Positions 52,932-63,877 of a stretch of 64,000 nucleotides of DNA are shown in pieces. The stretch lies in the NCBI RefSeq assembly GCF_001044235.1, contig NZ_JYNL01000023.1, positions 1,084 through 65,083 of the forward strand. Reading direction: 5' to 3'. The position numbers were made by a program, and so were the translations under genes. The notes below the pieces were generated by a model, which was not told where the DNA came from, made no database searches, and worked only from the letters and a program-made list of their open reading frames with translations. The DNA comes from Mycolicibacterium chlorophenolicum. GTDB lineage: Bacteria > Actinomycetota > Actinomycetes > Mycobacteriales > Mycobacteriaceae. How positions within the stretch are numbered: the first letter of the stretch is position 1; each line of letters starts with the position of its first letter.

Positions 52932-53895
52932 GATCACGAAACCGGGACTCGTCACCTCCGTCCAGGACGGCGGCCGAAGCGGTTACTACCACCTCGGCAT
53001 TCCGCCGTCCGGCGCGATGGACCAGATCTCCTATCGCGCAGCCAATCTGCTTCTCGGTAATCCGGAGACCGCCGCGGCGCTCGAATGCGCGCTCATGGGA
53101 CCGGAACTCGTGTTCACCGAGGACGCCCATGTCTGCGTCACGGGCGCGGAGATGGTGCCGAAGGTCGACGGTGAGGTCCGGCCGACCAACACCGTGCTGG
53201 AGATCGCTGCCGGCCAGACAATGGATTTCAGTTTCGCGAGCGCCGGCGCCCGGTCCTATGTCGCCGTCGCTGGCGGGATCGAGGTACCCGAGAAGCTCGG
53301 GAGCCGCTCGACCTACGCACTCGGCGGGCTCGGCGGGTTCGAGGGTCGTCCGCTCAGGGCCGGCGACGTGCTGTCGATCGGAAAGCGAACCGGCGCACCG
53401 ACCGCCGACGCCCAGTTGCCGGAAGATCTGCGGCTGCCCTTGGCCAAGGAGTACACGCTGCGGATGGTTCGCGGGCTGTATGACCACCGGGTCGTGCCGG
53501 AATCGATGGACGTGTTCCTGTCGGAGACGTGGCTCGTCGCCTCGGAAGCCGATCGCGTCGGCTACCGCCTCAAGGGCGGCACACCGCTGGAGTTCGTCCC
53601 CCGAACGCCCCCGTTCGGCGCCGGAGACGACCCGTCCAACATCGTCGACGCCTGTTACCCCATCGGCTCGATTCAGGTGCCGTCGGGTGAGCAGCCGATC
53701 GTGCTCCACCGCGACGCCGTATCCGGTGGGGGCTACATGATGATCGGCACGGTGATCAGCGCCGACATGGACCTCGTCGGGCAGATGCCCCCCAACACCA
53801 AGGTCAGGTTCGAGGAGGTGTCGGTGCCCCAGGCCCTCCAGGCTCGGACCGAGCGCGCCGACCGGCTCGATCGCATCCGGCTCGCCTGCAGCTGA
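52921..53895 (+). CDS. pxpC: PxpC / AHS2-type subunit (biotin-dependent carboxyltransferase family)
   Basis: 324 aa. MPIEITKPGLVTSVQDGGR, GIPPSGAMDQISYRAANLLLGNP and the C-terminal TVISADMDLVGQMPPN-type segment are characteristic of AHS2. With PxpB it forms the second half of a urea-carboxylase-like carboxyltransferase. Last gene of the operon; a GC-rich hairpin follows at 53917-53954. Confidence 0.92.
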   Translation: MPIEITKPGLVTSVQDGGRSGYYHLGIPPSGAMDQISYRAANLLLGNPETAAALECALMGPELVFTEDAHVCVTGAEMVPKVDGEVRPTNTVLEIAAGQTMDFSFASAGARSYVAVAGGIEVPEKLGSRSTYALGGLGGFEGRPLRAGDVLSIGKRTGAPTADAQLPEDLRLPLAKEYTLRMVRGLYDHRVVPESMDVFLSETWLVASEADRVGYRLKGGTPLEFVPRTPPFGAGDDPSNIVDACYPIGSIQVPSGEQPIVLHRDAVSGGGYMMIGTVISADMDLVGQMPPNTKVRFEEVSVPQALQARTERADRLDRIRLACS

Positions 53896-53916
53896 CCCTC
53901 GGCTGACGAAAGTTGC

Positions 53917-53954
53917 GTGCCCAAGCGCCGGGCTGCACGCCGGCGCTTGGGCGC
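53917..53954 (+). terminator. GC-rich hairpin after the pxp operon
   Basis: GTGCCCAAGCGCCGG (53917-53931) pairs with 53940-53954 over 15 bp with one mismatch and an 8-nt loop, 21 bp after the pxpC stop. There is no T-run. A strong T-less hairpin like this is a common mycobacterial transcript end. Confidence 0.6.
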
Positions 53955-53976
53955 CGTCGCACCCAATGAGAGGCCA

Positions 53977-54020
53977 GGGCTGTGATTCGCCCCAGATCGC
54001 AGCCCGGAATGCGCTTCCGC
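53977..54020. repeat. Degenerate member of dyad family A
   Basis: GGGCTGTGAT (53977-53986) and ATCGCAGCCC (53996-54005) pair with one wobble. The flank continuing to 54020 reads, on the minus strand, CGCGGAAGCGCATTCCGGGC, similar to the outer arm of the dyad at 8353-8409. The left outer arm is lost, so it appears decayed. It lies between pxpC and the dnaK promoter. Confidence 0.5.
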
Positions 54021-54070
54021 GGGCAATCCCGGGAACAAATCGCGCACCTGCCCCGTTGGTCACTTCGACA

Positions 54071-54146
54071 GTTGAGTGAATCAGACTCAAGTTTGGCTTG
54101 ACACGGCATGGCCGCGAGGAGCAGTCTTGAGCCCGGTGCACTCAGT
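54071..54146 (+). promoter_or_regulatory. dnaK promoter with two HAIR operators (HspR sites)
   Basis: HAIR consensus is CTTGAGT-N7-ACTCAAG. GTTGAGT-N7-ACTCAAG lies at 54071-54091 (one base off) and CTTGAGC-N7-ACTCAGT at 54126-54146 (three off). Between them TTGACA (54098-54103) is a good -35; the -10 is weak (CAGTCT, 54122-54127) and overlaps the second HAIR copy. Repression by HspR bound here is well known in actinobacteria. AGGAGG precedes the dnaK ATG by 8 nt. Confidence 0.88.
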
Positions 54147-54179
54147 ACGCATGTTTCGTCTATTCAGGAGGCAGTAACT

Positions 54180-56035
<1,856 letters not shown>

Positions 56036-56039
<4 letters not shown>

Positions 56040-56641
56040 GCGAGGATCGAGAAGAGCCGATCACCGTCACCGACAAGCGCCGCATAGACCCGCAGACCGG
56101 CCAGGTGCGTGACGCACCTGAGCCGGCCTCCGGGCCGGTCGAAGACGAGGTGCCGACGGTCTCGGAGGAGTCGCAGGACAAGGCGGCCGAACTGATCGCC
56201 GACCTCCAGCGGGTCCAAGCCGACTTCGCGAACTATCGCAAGCGGTCGCTGCGCGATCAGCAGGTGGCCACCGAGCGGGCCAAGGCCCACGTGGTGACCC
56301 AGCTGCTGCCGGTGCTCGACGACCTCGAGCGCGCCCGCGCGCACGGCGATCTCGACTCCGGACCTCTCAAAGCCGTTGCGGACAAGCTGGTTTCGACCCT
56401 CCAGGGGTTGGGCCTGAAGCCGTTCGGCGAGGAGGGTGACGCGTTCGACCCGTCGCTGCACGAAGCCGTGCAGCACGAGGGCGACGGCACGCACCCGGTG
56501 GTCGGGACCGTCATGCGCCGCGGCTACCGCGTCGGTGACCACGTGGTCCGCCACGCGATGGTCGGCGTCGTGGACACGGTGCCCGACGCGGCCGAGGCCG
56601 GTAATGCCGACTCAGAATCGCAACAGCACTCAGAATCATAG
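56036..56641 (+). CDS. grpE: Nucleotide exchange factor GrpE
   Basis: 201 aa from GTG 56036. The acidic unstructured N-terminus is followed by the long helix ([24 protein letters not shown]) and the beta domain with [22 protein letters not shown] and [23 protein letters not shown]. It releases ADP from DnaK. dnaJ follows after 43 bp. Confidence 0.97.
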
Positions 56642-56684
56642 AAATTGACCGACGATCAACGAGCAGGTGAGGAGGTGACGCGGT

Positions 56685-57869
56685 ATGGCCCAGCGCGAAT
56701 GGGTTGAGAAGGACTTCTACAAGGAGCTCGGCGTCGCCTCCGACGCCGGCCAGGACGAGATCAAGCGGGCTGCCCGCAAGATTCTCGCCGAGAACCACCC
56801 GGACCGGAATCCCGGTGACGCCGCGGCCGAGGAGCGGTACAAGGCCGCCTCGGAAGCCAAGGAAGTGCTCACTGATCCCGCCAAACGCAAGGAGTACGAC
56901 GAGACCCGTCGGCTCTTCGCCGGCGGCGGGTTCGGCCGGGGGCGCTACAGCGGCGGCGGCGGTGGTTTCGGAGGATTCGGCGGAGGCGACGGTCAGGAGT
57001 TCAACCTCAACGACCTGTTCGACGCCGCCGGCCAGCAGGGCGGCGCCAACATCGGCGACCTGTTCGGCGGGCTGTTCGGCCGCGGCGCGCAACAGCCGCG
57101 GCCGAGCCGCCCCCGGCGGGGCAACGACCTCGAGACCGAGACCGAACTGAGTTTCCTCGAGGCCACCAAGGGTGTGGCGATGCCGTTGCGGCTCACCAGT
57201 CCCGCCCCGTGCACCAACTGCCACGGCAGCGGTGCGCGGCCGGGCACCAGCCCGAAGGTGTGCCCGAACTGCAACGGCGCCGGTGTCGTCAGCCGCAACC
57301 AGGGTGCGTTCGGATTCTCCGAGCCCTGCACGGAATGCCGTGGCAGCGGGTCGATCATCGAGAACCCGTGCGACGAGTGCAAGGGCACCGGGGTGACCAC
57401 CCGGACCCGCACCATCAACGTGCGCATCCCGCCGGGTGTCGAGGACGGGCAGCGTATCCGGCTCGCCGGACAGGGTGAAGCCGGTCTGCGCGGCGCCCCG
57501 TCGGGCGACCTGTACGTCACCGTGCATGTGCGGCCGGACAAGGTGTTCGGGCGCAACGGCGACGACCTGACCGTCACGGTCCCCGTCAGTTTCCACGAGT
57601 TGGCGCTGGGCACAACGCTTTCCGTGCCGACGCTGGAAGGCAAGGTCGGGGTGCGGGTGCCCAAGGGCACGTCCGACGGCCGCATCCTGCGGGTGCGTGG
57701 CCGCGGTGTGCCGAAGCGCTCGGGCGGTCACGGCGACCTGCTGGTCACCGTCAAGGTGGCGGTGCCCTCGAATCTCGAGGGTGAAGCCGCCGAGGCCCTG
57801 GAGGCCTACGCCAAAGCCGAACGCGCCAGCGGCTTCGACCCGAGGGCGGGATGGGCAGGTGCGCAATGA
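56685..57869 (+). CDS. dnaJ: Co-chaperone DnaJ (DnaJ1)
   Basis: 394 aa. The J-domain has HPDRNPGD (HPD intact), then a Gly/Phe-rich linker and four zinc-finger repeats ([32 protein letters not shown]), then the substrate-binding C-terminal domains. It stimulates DnaK ATPase and delivers substrates. GGAGG lies 9 nt before ATG 56685. Overlaps hspR by 4 bp (ATGA). Confidence 0.98.
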   Translation: MAQREWVEKDFYKELGVASDAGQDEIKRAARKILAENHPDRNPGDAAAEERYKAASEAKEVLTDPAKRKEYDETRRLFAGGGFGRGRYSGGGGGFGGFGGGDGQEFNLNDLFDAAGQQGGANIGDLFGGLFGRGAQQPRPSRPRRGNDLETETELSFLEATKGVAMPLRLTSPAPCTNCHGSGARPGTSPKVCPNCNGAGVVSRNQGAFGFSEPCTECRGSGSIIENPCDECKGTGVTTRTRTINVRIPPGVEDGQRIRLAGQGEAGLRGAPSGDLYVTVHVRPDKVFGRNGDDLTVTVPVSFHELALGTTLSVPTLEGKVGVRVPKGTSDGRILRVRGRGVPKRSGGHGDLLVTVKVAVPSNLEGEAAEALEAYAKAERASGFDPRAGWAGAQ

Positions 57870-58240
57870 GCGCCGGCCGCAACGACTCGAACAATCAGGC
57901 GAGGACGTTCCTGATCTCGGTGGCCGCCGAGCTGGCCGGCATGCATGCGCAGACGCTGCGCACGTACGACCGGCTCGGCCTGGTCAGCCCGGAACGCACG
58001 TCCGGTGGGGGACGGCGCTATTCGCAGCGGGACGTCGACCTGCTCCGTGAGGTGCAGCGGCTCTCGCAGGACGAGGGCGTCAACCTCGCCGGCATCAAGC
58101 GCATCATCGAGCTGACCAACCAGGTCGAGGCGCTGCAGGCACGGGTGCGCGAACTCAACGCCGAGGTCGAGCACCTCCGGGCCCAGCCGCGGCCCAAGAG
58201 CACCGCGCTGGTGGTCTGGCAGCCGCGCAACAAGCGCTAG
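57866..58240 (+). CDS. hspR: Heat-shock repressor HspR
   Basis: 124 aa MerR-type regulator: [50 protein letters not shown], then a coiled-coil dimer helix and a hydrophobic end ([12 protein letters not shown]). It represses this operon through HAIR sites with DnaK as co-repressor, giving feedback. Last gene of the operon, 5 bp before a long inverted repeat. Confidence 0.97.
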   Translation: MSAGRNDSNNQARTFLISVAAELAGMHAQTLRTYDRLGLVSPERTSGGGRRYSQRDVDLLREVQRLSQDEGVNLAGIKRIIELTNQVEALQARVRELNAEVEHLRAQPRPKSTALVVWQPRNKR

Positions 58241-58245
58241 CACTT

Positions 58246-58309
58246 CCGCCGAAACTGTATTCCACGCGCGAAATCCATGATTTCCCCGCGCGGAATACAG
58301 TTTCGGCGG
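58246..58309. repeat. Long inverted repeat after hspR (dyad family B)
   Basis: CCGCCGAAACTGTATTCC (58246-58263) is perfectly complementary to 58292-58309. Inside, GCGCG-AAATC and GATTT-CCCCGCGC continue the pairing with small bulges to a CAT loop, so almost 30 bp pair overall. It begins 5 bp after the hspR stop and probably ends the dnaK operon transcript. Its sequence is unrelated to family A. Confidence 0.85.
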
Positions 58310-58381
58310 GTCTGCGTGGGGGATATCCCCACCCCGCCCCGGGGGTGCACACGGTTGATCGCCGAGCGTTGGGCGGCCACG

Positions 58382-59668
58382 ATGGTCGTCGTGGCCGCAC
58401 CCTGGCATCCTGCGACGCGGATCGCGTTCCGCTTCTGTTTCGTCTACTTCGGCATCTTCTGCCTGACCTTCGCGCAGATCGTGTTCGTCTACGCCGGGAT
58501 CCTCACCCGGTGGCTGCCACCGGACGCGGTGATCTGGCAGATGACGCGCATCGAACCGATCCTGACCTGGGTCGGCCGCCATGTCTTCGGCATCGAGGCT
58601 GTGCTGCATCGCGATTCCAACAGCGGCGACCAGGCCGTCATCTGGGTCATGGTGTTCGTGTTCGTCGTGCTCGCCGCCGCCGTGACGCTCATCTGGTCGG
58701 TGCTCGACCGACGCCGCCGGGAGTACACCCGGCTGCACGCCTGGTTCCTGGTGTTCGTCCGGTTGAGTCTGGCGGGTCAGATGCTCTTCTACGGCATCGC
58801 GAAGGTGATCCCGACGCAGATGCCGCCGCCACCGCTGGCGGCGCTGCTGCGGCCGTTCGGTGACTTGAGCCCGGCATCGGTGCTGTGGCTACAGGTCGGC
58901 AGTTCACAACCCTACGAAATCGCGCTCGGCGCAGTCGAAGTCGTGGCCGGGCTGCTCCTGTTCTTCGGCAGGACCGCGACGCTGGGGGCACTGCTGAGCG
59001 CGATGTCGATGGCGCAGGTGTTCCTGCTGAACATGAGCTACGACGTGCCCGTCAAGATCCTCTCGCTGCACCTGCTGCTGCTGAGCCTGATCCTGCTCGC
59101 CCCCCAGATCGGCCGACTGGCCGACGTTCTCGTACGGCAGCGACCGTCGGAGCCGACGACGCAACCGCCCCTGTTCGCCGACGCCCGGTCCGACCGGATC
59201 GCGGCGGGCGTGGTCGCGGCGCTGGGCGTGTGGGTCCTGGTCGGCTGTCTGGTCGCAGGGGTGACGGCGTGGCGGGATTACGGCGGGGGCCGCCAGAAGC
59301 CCGAGTTGTACGGCATCTGGGAGGTGGACCGGTTCATCGCGGGCGGCACGGAGGCCCCACCGCTGACGACAGACCCGAAGCGTTGGCAGCGAGTCGTTAT
59401 CGACGACGTCGGGACGCTCACCTACCAGCTGATGAACGGCACGCTGGTGGACGAACCGATCGCCTTCGACAGCGCGGGCCGCACCATCGCGCTGCCTGCG
59501 CGCGAGGAGACCTTGCGCTACGCGCGGCCGGCGCCGGACCGGCTTCAGCTCGACGGCACGCTCGACGGTCGGCAGGTCAGCATGTCGCTCGAGCGCCGGG
59601 ATCCGGACTCATTCGAGTTGCGCAGCAGGGGTTTTCACTGGGTGCAGGACTACCCGCACTTCGTGTGA
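58382..59668 (+). CDS. DoxX-like multi-pass membrane protein
   Basis: 428 aa from ATG 58382; an earlier start would run into the inverted repeat, though TTG 58355 is possible. It has about seven membrane helices with DoxX/quinol-oxidase-like segments (LSLAGQMLFYGIAKVIPTQM, ALGAVEVVAGLLLFFGRTATLGAL). The last ~125 residues form a soluble domain (YGIWEVDRFIAGGTEAPPLTTDP) probably outside. Function unknown. Confidence 0.85.
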   Translation: MVVVAAPWHPATRIAFRFCFVYFGIFCLTFAQIVFVYAGILTRWLPPDAVIWQMTRIEPILTWVGRHVFGIEAVLHRDSNSGDQAVIWVMVFVFVVLAAAVTLIWSVLDRRRREYTRLHAWFLVFVRLSLAGQMLFYGIAKVIPTQMPPPPLAALLRPFGDLSPASVLWLQVGSSQPYEIALGAVEVVAGLLLFFGRTATLGALLSAMSMAQVFLLNMSYDVPVKILSLHLLLLSLILLAPQIGRLADVLVRQRPSEPTTQPPLFADARSDRIAAGVVAALGVWVLVGCLVAGVTAWRDYGGGRQKPELYGIWEVDRFIAGGTEAPPLTTDPKRWQRVVIDDVGTLTYQLMNGTLVDEPIAFDSAGRTIALPAREETLRYARPAPDRLQLDGTLDGRQVSMSLERRDPDSFELRSRGFHWVQDYPHFV

Positions 59669-59678
59669 CCCGCGCGGG

Positions 59679-60581
59679 TCAGCCGACCGCGACCCGGAAC
59701 CGGGCGACGGCCGACTCGCCGGGCTGCACCACGTGGTAGCCGCCGCGGCGCAGCGCGTCGGTGGGCGCGGCCATCGGCTCGAAGCACACGACGTCGTCGT
59801 CGCCGGGTGCGAACACCTGCGCGGCGGTGAAACCCTCGTCGAAGTGCACCTCGATGCGCCGGTCACCGCCGGAGAGCGCGAACACCGATCCCGGGGCGAC
59901 CTCGTCGAAGCCTTCGTCGATGAACTTGTCGCCCAACAACTCTGACGCAGCATCACGCTGCTCGACACGTCCCGTGGGGATGCCCCATGCGTTGACGGGC
60001 TGGTACCGCATCGCCGGCGTCTCGATGCGCCACTGTGCGCGCGGCACGCCCGGCAGCTGCAGGTACGGATGGAATCCGAAACACAGGGGCACCCGCGAAC
60101 CCGTCGTCGCGGTCACGGTCGTCGTCACCGTCAGCGTCCGGTCGGCCAGCGTGATGTCGAGCGTGAGCAGATGCGGGAACGGGAACGTCGCCAGCAGCGC
60201 CGGCCGCGCCGCGAAGTCCAGCTCGGCGGTCAGCTGGGACTCCAGCAGCGTCGTGACCGTCCAGTCCTTGTACGCGGCCAACGTGCCGTGGATCGGCACC
60301 CCGTGCTGATCGGTGCGCACCCCGCCGGTGCCGGGGGTCAGGGTGACCACCGCGCCGTCGACGCCGTAGCCCATGCTGCTGAGCCGGTTCGCCCACGGGT
60401 ACAGGATCGGGATGCCCATGGTCTTCCCGTTGGAGGCGTAGGCCTGCAGCCCGCGGCGCTGGCCCAGCAACTCGACGCCGTCGTCGGACAGGGAGGTCGC
60501 GACCATTCCCGCCGTCGGGACGTAGGTGGCGGTCAGCGGGGACGACGGATCACGCAGCGTGACGGTTTCGAACGCGTCCAT
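59679..60581 (-). CDS. Aldose 1-epimerase family protein
   Basis: 300 aa galactose-mutarotase-like fold. Catalytic His in CFGFHPYLQLPG and Glu in VCFEPMAAPTDALRRGGY; an upstream NRLSSMGYGVDG segment. It would interconvert alpha and beta anomers of a hexose or hexose phosphate. It lies 22 bp after the flavohemoglobin gene on the same strand and converges with the DoxX-like gene. Confidence 0.92.
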   Translation of the reverse strand: MDAFETVTLRDPSSPLTATYVPTAGMVATSLSDDGVELLGQRRGLQAYASNGKTMGIPILYPWANRLSSMGYGVDGAVVTLTPGTGGVRTDQHGVPIHGTLAAYKDWTVTTLLESQLTAELDFAARPALLATFPFPHLLTLDITLADRTLTVTTTVTATTGSRVPLCFGFHPYLQLPGVPRAQWRIETPAMRYQPVNAWGIPTGRVEQRDAASELLGDKFIDEGFDEVAPGSVFALSGGDRRIEVHFDEGFTAAQVFAPGDDDVVCFEPMAAPTDALRRGGYHVVQPGESAVARFRVAVG

Positions 60582-60603
60582 GGGCTGATCCTGCCACGTA
60601 TGG

Positions 60604-61764
60604 TCAGCTCGCCAGGGGATCGTGGCGGATTCGTTCGGCGGGCGCGCCTTTGGCGATCAGCGCGGCCTTGGTCGCGGCCACCATGGCCGGCCCGCCGCAC
60701 ACCAGGATCTGCCGGTCCCCCCAGTTGCCGTACCGGGTCACCACCTCGGGAAGCCGGCCGGTCTGGCGGACGTGCAGGCCGCGCGGCGGGGTGACGTCCG
60801 GGTACTGCGCGGCCCACGGCGGATCGAAGTCGAACTCCGAGACCGGGGTGACCGACAGCCACGGGTTGGTCGACGCGATCTCCCACAGGGTCGGCAGGTC
60901 GTAGAGCTCACAGGGGTGCTTGGCGCCGAAGAACAGATGCACGCGGGGGTTCTCGCCGAAGCGGGCCAGGTCCATGATCAGCGTCCGAAGCGGCGCCAGA
61001 CCGGTGCTGCCCGCGACCATCAGCACGTCGCCGTCGTCCCGGTCGACGTGCAGTGCGCCGTGCGGGTTGGACACCCGCCAGCGGTCCCCGGGGCGCGCCT
61101 CGCCGACGATCGCGGTGCTGACCATGCCCCCGGGCACCGACCGGATGTGGAACTCCAGGTAGCCGGCGGGATCAGCGGGGATCGACGGGCTCAGATAGCG
61201 CCATCGGCGAGGCCACTGCGGCACCTGCACCGGGAGGTACTGGCCCGGCTGGTAGCCGAGCGCGTGGTCCATCTTCAACCGGATCACCGAGACGTCGCGG
61301 GCCGGCCGGAGGTGCTCGAGCACGGTGCCGTCGCAGAACGGCGGGCTGGTCTCGGCGTCCGCGGCGCCGCTCATCACGCCGACGATCAGCGCGATGACAT
61401 CGGTGACGGCCTCGGCGAGCCTGCGGTCCCAGCGGTCGGCCAGCCGGCCGCGCAGGGTGGCGAGCAACGCGGTCTGCAGCGTCTCGTAGTGGCCCGGGGT
61501 GACGCCGTACTTGCGGTGGTCGCGCCCGAGCTGGGCCAGGAACGCCACCGGTTCCTCGGCGCGCTGCGCGATGAGCTCGTCGCACAGCCAGCTCAACGCG
61601 TGACCGAAGACCTTGCGCTGGGTCGCCATGTCCGGGGGGAAGAGGTCGCGCGCGGACAGGTCGGTGGCGAACCAGCGGGTGTAGAAGTCGGCGACCAGCT
61701 GCTCGCCGCCGGAGTCGAGCGCATCCCGCAGGATGCGCATCGAGTCGCGGTCTTCGAGGCCCAC
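60604..61764 (-). CDS. Type II flavohemoglobin-like globin/FAD reductase
   Basis: 386 aa from GTG 61764. The N-terminal globin has proximal His in RDHRKYGVTPGHY and ALSWLCDEL; a ferredoxin-reductase module follows with PGQYLPVQVPQWPRRWRYLSPS (FAD), AGSTGLAPLRTLI and LVCGGPAMV (NADH). It resembles M. tuberculosis Rv0385, a type II flavohemoglobin reported to lack NO-dioxygenase activity and to oxidise D-lactate. Middle gene of a three-gene minus-strand unit. Confidence 0.88.
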   Translation of the reverse strand: MGLEDRDSMRILRDALDSGGEQLVADFYTRWFATDLSARDLFPPDMATQRKVFGHALSWLCDELIAQRAEEPVAFLAQLGRDHRKYGVTPGHYETLQTALLATLRGRLADRWDRRLAEAVTDVIALIVGVMSGAADAETSPPFCDGTVLEHLRPARDVSVIRLKMDHALGYQPGQYLPVQVPQWPRRWRYLSPSIPADPAGYLEFHIRSVPGGMVSTAIVGEARPGDRWRVSNPHGALHVDRDDGDVLMVAGSTGLAPLRTLIMDLARFGENPRVHLFFGAKHPCELYDLPTLWEIASTNPWLSVTPVSEFDFDPPWAAQYPDVTPPRGLHVRQTGRLPEVVTRYGNWGDRQILVCGGPAMVAATKAALIAKGAPAERIRHDPLAS

Positions 61765-61808
61765 GCCGCACGATCCTAGGTCACCGCGGGGTGCGCCCGC
61801 TCGCTGCG

Positions 61809-62474
61809 CTAGAGGCCGTGAACGCCCTTGTACAGCACCAGAAGTCCGATCACCACGAGGATCACGGCGACGAGCGTCGCGTGCTGACGCTCCAACCACT
61901 CCTTGAGCCGGACCAGGAAGGGGTCCAGCCGGTCGCCCGAGACGGCGTAACCGAGCACGGGCAGCGCCACCGTCGAGCCCGCGACCACCACGTACCACGC
62001 CTCGGCGACCCACACCTGGGGTGCGTCGATACCGGCCGAACCGATCGCCAAACCCGCTGCGGCACAGAGGAAAAGCACCTTGGGGTTGACGACGGTCAGT
62101 ACGGCGGCGGTCGCCGCGGCCTTGGCCGGGGTCAGGGAGCTCATGCGCGTCATCCAGCCCGGCATGTGCTCGGACTTCTTGCGGGTGGCCCAGCGGTAGC
62201 CGCCGAAGACGACGAGGGCCACGCCGACGACGATCCGCAGCCATGACGCCCACCCGGGCGGCTTGTCGCCGATGCCGCCGATGAGGTTGGACAGTTCGAC
62301 GAAGAGTGCGGTGAGCGCCGCGAGGCCGACGAGCCAGCCGGCGAGGAAGGCCAGCCCTGTCGGCCGGGGCCGCCGGGTGTGCAACACGAGCACCGCGGGG
62401 ATGATCGACAACGGCGACAGGGCGACGACCAGTGCCAACGGAACCAGCTCAGTCAAGATCGGACCCCACGACAC
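61809..62474 (-). CDS. GAP-family (LysE-like) membrane protein
   Basis: 221 aa from GTG 62474, with six membrane helices. Typical segments: VPLALVVALSPLSIIPAVLVL, FLAGWLVGLAALTAL, and VLTVVNPKVLFLCAAAGLAIG. In mycobacteria such proteins include a glycopeptidolipid-addressing protein and LysE-type exporters; cargo unknown. First gene of the minus-strand unit, divergent from the next gene by 51 bp. Confidence 0.88.
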   Translation of the reverse strand: MSWGPILTELVPLALVVALSPLSIIPAVLVLHTRRPRPTGLAFLAGWLVGLAALTALFVELSNLIGGIGDKPPGWASWLRIVVGVALVVFGGYRWATRKKSEHMPGWMTRMSSLTPAKAAATAAVLTVVNPKVLFLCAAAGLAIGSAGIDAPQVWVAEAWYVVVAGSTVALPVLGYAVSGDRLDPFLVRLKEWLERQHATLVAVILVVIGLLVLYKGVHGL

Positions 62475-62525
62475 CGGCAGAAGGTAGCAGCCGGCGGCCC
62501 TGCAGACCACCGGTATCGTCGGCCG

Positions 62526-63488
62526 ATGATGCAGCCCGGTCCGCGTCCGGTGACAGCGGTGACCGTCTTCCATTCCGGCGATGACGACGGCGCTTTCGAG
62601 CGGTGGTCCGAGGAACTGCTGGCGTCGGCCGGCTCCGCGGCCGGTCACCTGTCGGGGTGCACGTCGGTGCGGGGCGAGAACGCATTCGAACCGGCGGTCG
62701 CGGTGACCTTCAGCGGGGAGAGCGCGCTGCACGCGTGGCTCGACAGCAGCGGGCGCGCCGAGATCCTGCGCGAGGGTCGGCGTCGCGGGTTCTGGGCCGC
62801 CTGCACCGACCTGATCCTCGACGAGGGTGGCGGCGCTGCGGGGGTCGGGGTGTTCCGGCATGCGGTCGCCCCCGGTCGGGAGGAGGGCTTCCTCACCACG
62901 CAGGTGCGGCTGTCCACGGCGGCTGCGGCGCAGCCCGGATACCAGGGCACCGTGCTGTTGCCTGCCGATCGGGACGGTGAGTGGACGTCGATGGTCCGCT
63001 TCCGCACCGGCGCGCAGCTGGTGCAGTGGATCGGGTCCGACGAGCGAGGAGCGGCGCTGGCGCCCCTTCGCGAGACGCTGAGCAGGGACTTCAGCGCCGT
63101 TTCGGGAACCACGCCGTTCGGCACCACGGTGCGGGTGCAGGACGGCCGCACGCTGATGACGCCCAACTGGAAGTCGGCGATGCTGGTGCTCGCCGTGCTG
63201 TACCCGACCGTGATGCTGCTGTCGCGGTTCCTCGGCCCCGTCGTCGACCATCTGGGCGCGCCGCCGTGGCTGGGGTTGTGGATCAGCCAGATCGTGAGCG
63301 TGACCGCGATGCAGTGGTGGCTGATGCCGGCCGCGTCGCGGCCCTTCCGCCGTTGGCTGGATCCGGTCGACGGGGCGGGCGCCCGGGTCGGCGTGGCCGG
63401 GGCCGCGGCGATCCTGGTCGGCTACGCCGTGACGCTGACACTGTTCGCGACCGTGCACGAGCTGCAGTTCTGGGATTACGCCGGCTGA
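62526..63488 (+). CDS. Membrane protein with tandem ABM-like domains
   Basis: 320 aa from ATG 62526 (second in-frame ATG 62529). Two consecutive ferredoxin-like half domains resemble antibiotic-biosynthesis monooxygenase (ABM) modules: VTVFHSGDDDGAFERWSEELLA with ALHAWLDSSGRAEIL, then RHAVAPGREEGFLTTQVRL with LVQWIGSDERGAAL. Three membrane helices follow (LVLAVLYPTVMLLSRFLG, LGLWISQIVSVTAMQWWLM, AAAILVGYAVTLTLFATV). Function unknown. The VOC gene starts 2 bp after its stop. Confidence 0.8.
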   Translation: MMQPGPRPVTAVTVFHSGDDDGAFERWSEELLASAGSAAGHLSGCTSVRGENAFEPAVAVTFSGESALHAWLDSSGRAEILREGRRRGFWAACTDLILDEGGGAAGVGVFRHAVAPGREEGFLTTQVRLSTAAAAQPGYQGTVLLPADRDGEWTSMVRFRTGAQLVQWIGSDERGAALAPLRETLSRDFSAVSGTTPFGTTVRVQDGRTLMTPNWKSAMLVLAVLYPTVMLLSRFLGPVVDHLGAPPWLGLWISQIVSVTAMQWWLMPAASRPFRRWLDPVDGAGARVGVAGAAAILVGYAVTLTLFATVHELQFWDYAG

Positions 63489-63490
63489 CG

Positions 63491-63877
63491 ATGAGTTCCG
63501 GCGGAGCGCCGGGTCAACACCGCATGTCGATCCAACACCTGCTCGCGGTGGTCCCCGTCTCGGACATCGCGGTGAGCCGGCAGTGGTACGCGTCGCTGTT
63601 CGGCCGCACCGAGGACAACAACCCGATGCCGACGCTGGTCGAGTGGCAGGTGCTGCCCGGCGCGTGGGTGCAGGTCTTCCACGACGAGGACCGCGCCGGG
63701 TCCGGCTTGCTCAACCTCGCCGTCGACGACCTCGAGGCCCACCGCGCCGCCCTACGGGACCGCGGTCTCGATCCCGGCGACATCGCCGATGCGAACAAGG
63801 GGGTGCGCCTCTCGGCGCTGACCGACCCCGACGGCAACACGATCACCGTCATCGGCGGGTTCCGCGTCGACTATTAA
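63491..63877 (+). CDS. VOC/glyoxalase-fold protein
   Basis: 128 aa single VOC domain: HLLAVVPVSDIAVSRQWYASLFG, GSGLLNLAVDDLEAH, and LTDPDGNTITVIGGF. ATG 63491 is close to the previous stop; ATG 63524 is an alternative. The first VOC metal position is His in IQHLLAVV, but no full ligand set is clear. Substrate unknown. The remaining 63878-64000 shows no clear feature. Confidence 0.85.
   Translation: MSSGGAPGQHRMSIQHLLAVVPVSDIAVSRQWYASLFGRTEDNNPMPTLVEWQVLPGAWVQVFHDEDRAGSGLLNLAVDDLEAHRAALRDRGLDPGDIADANKGVRLSALTDPDGNTITVIGGFRVDY

Noticed and set aside
58277..58381. Upstream start for the DoxX-like protein
   Set aside because: The extra residues are encoded inside the inverted repeat and look unlike the family N-terminus.
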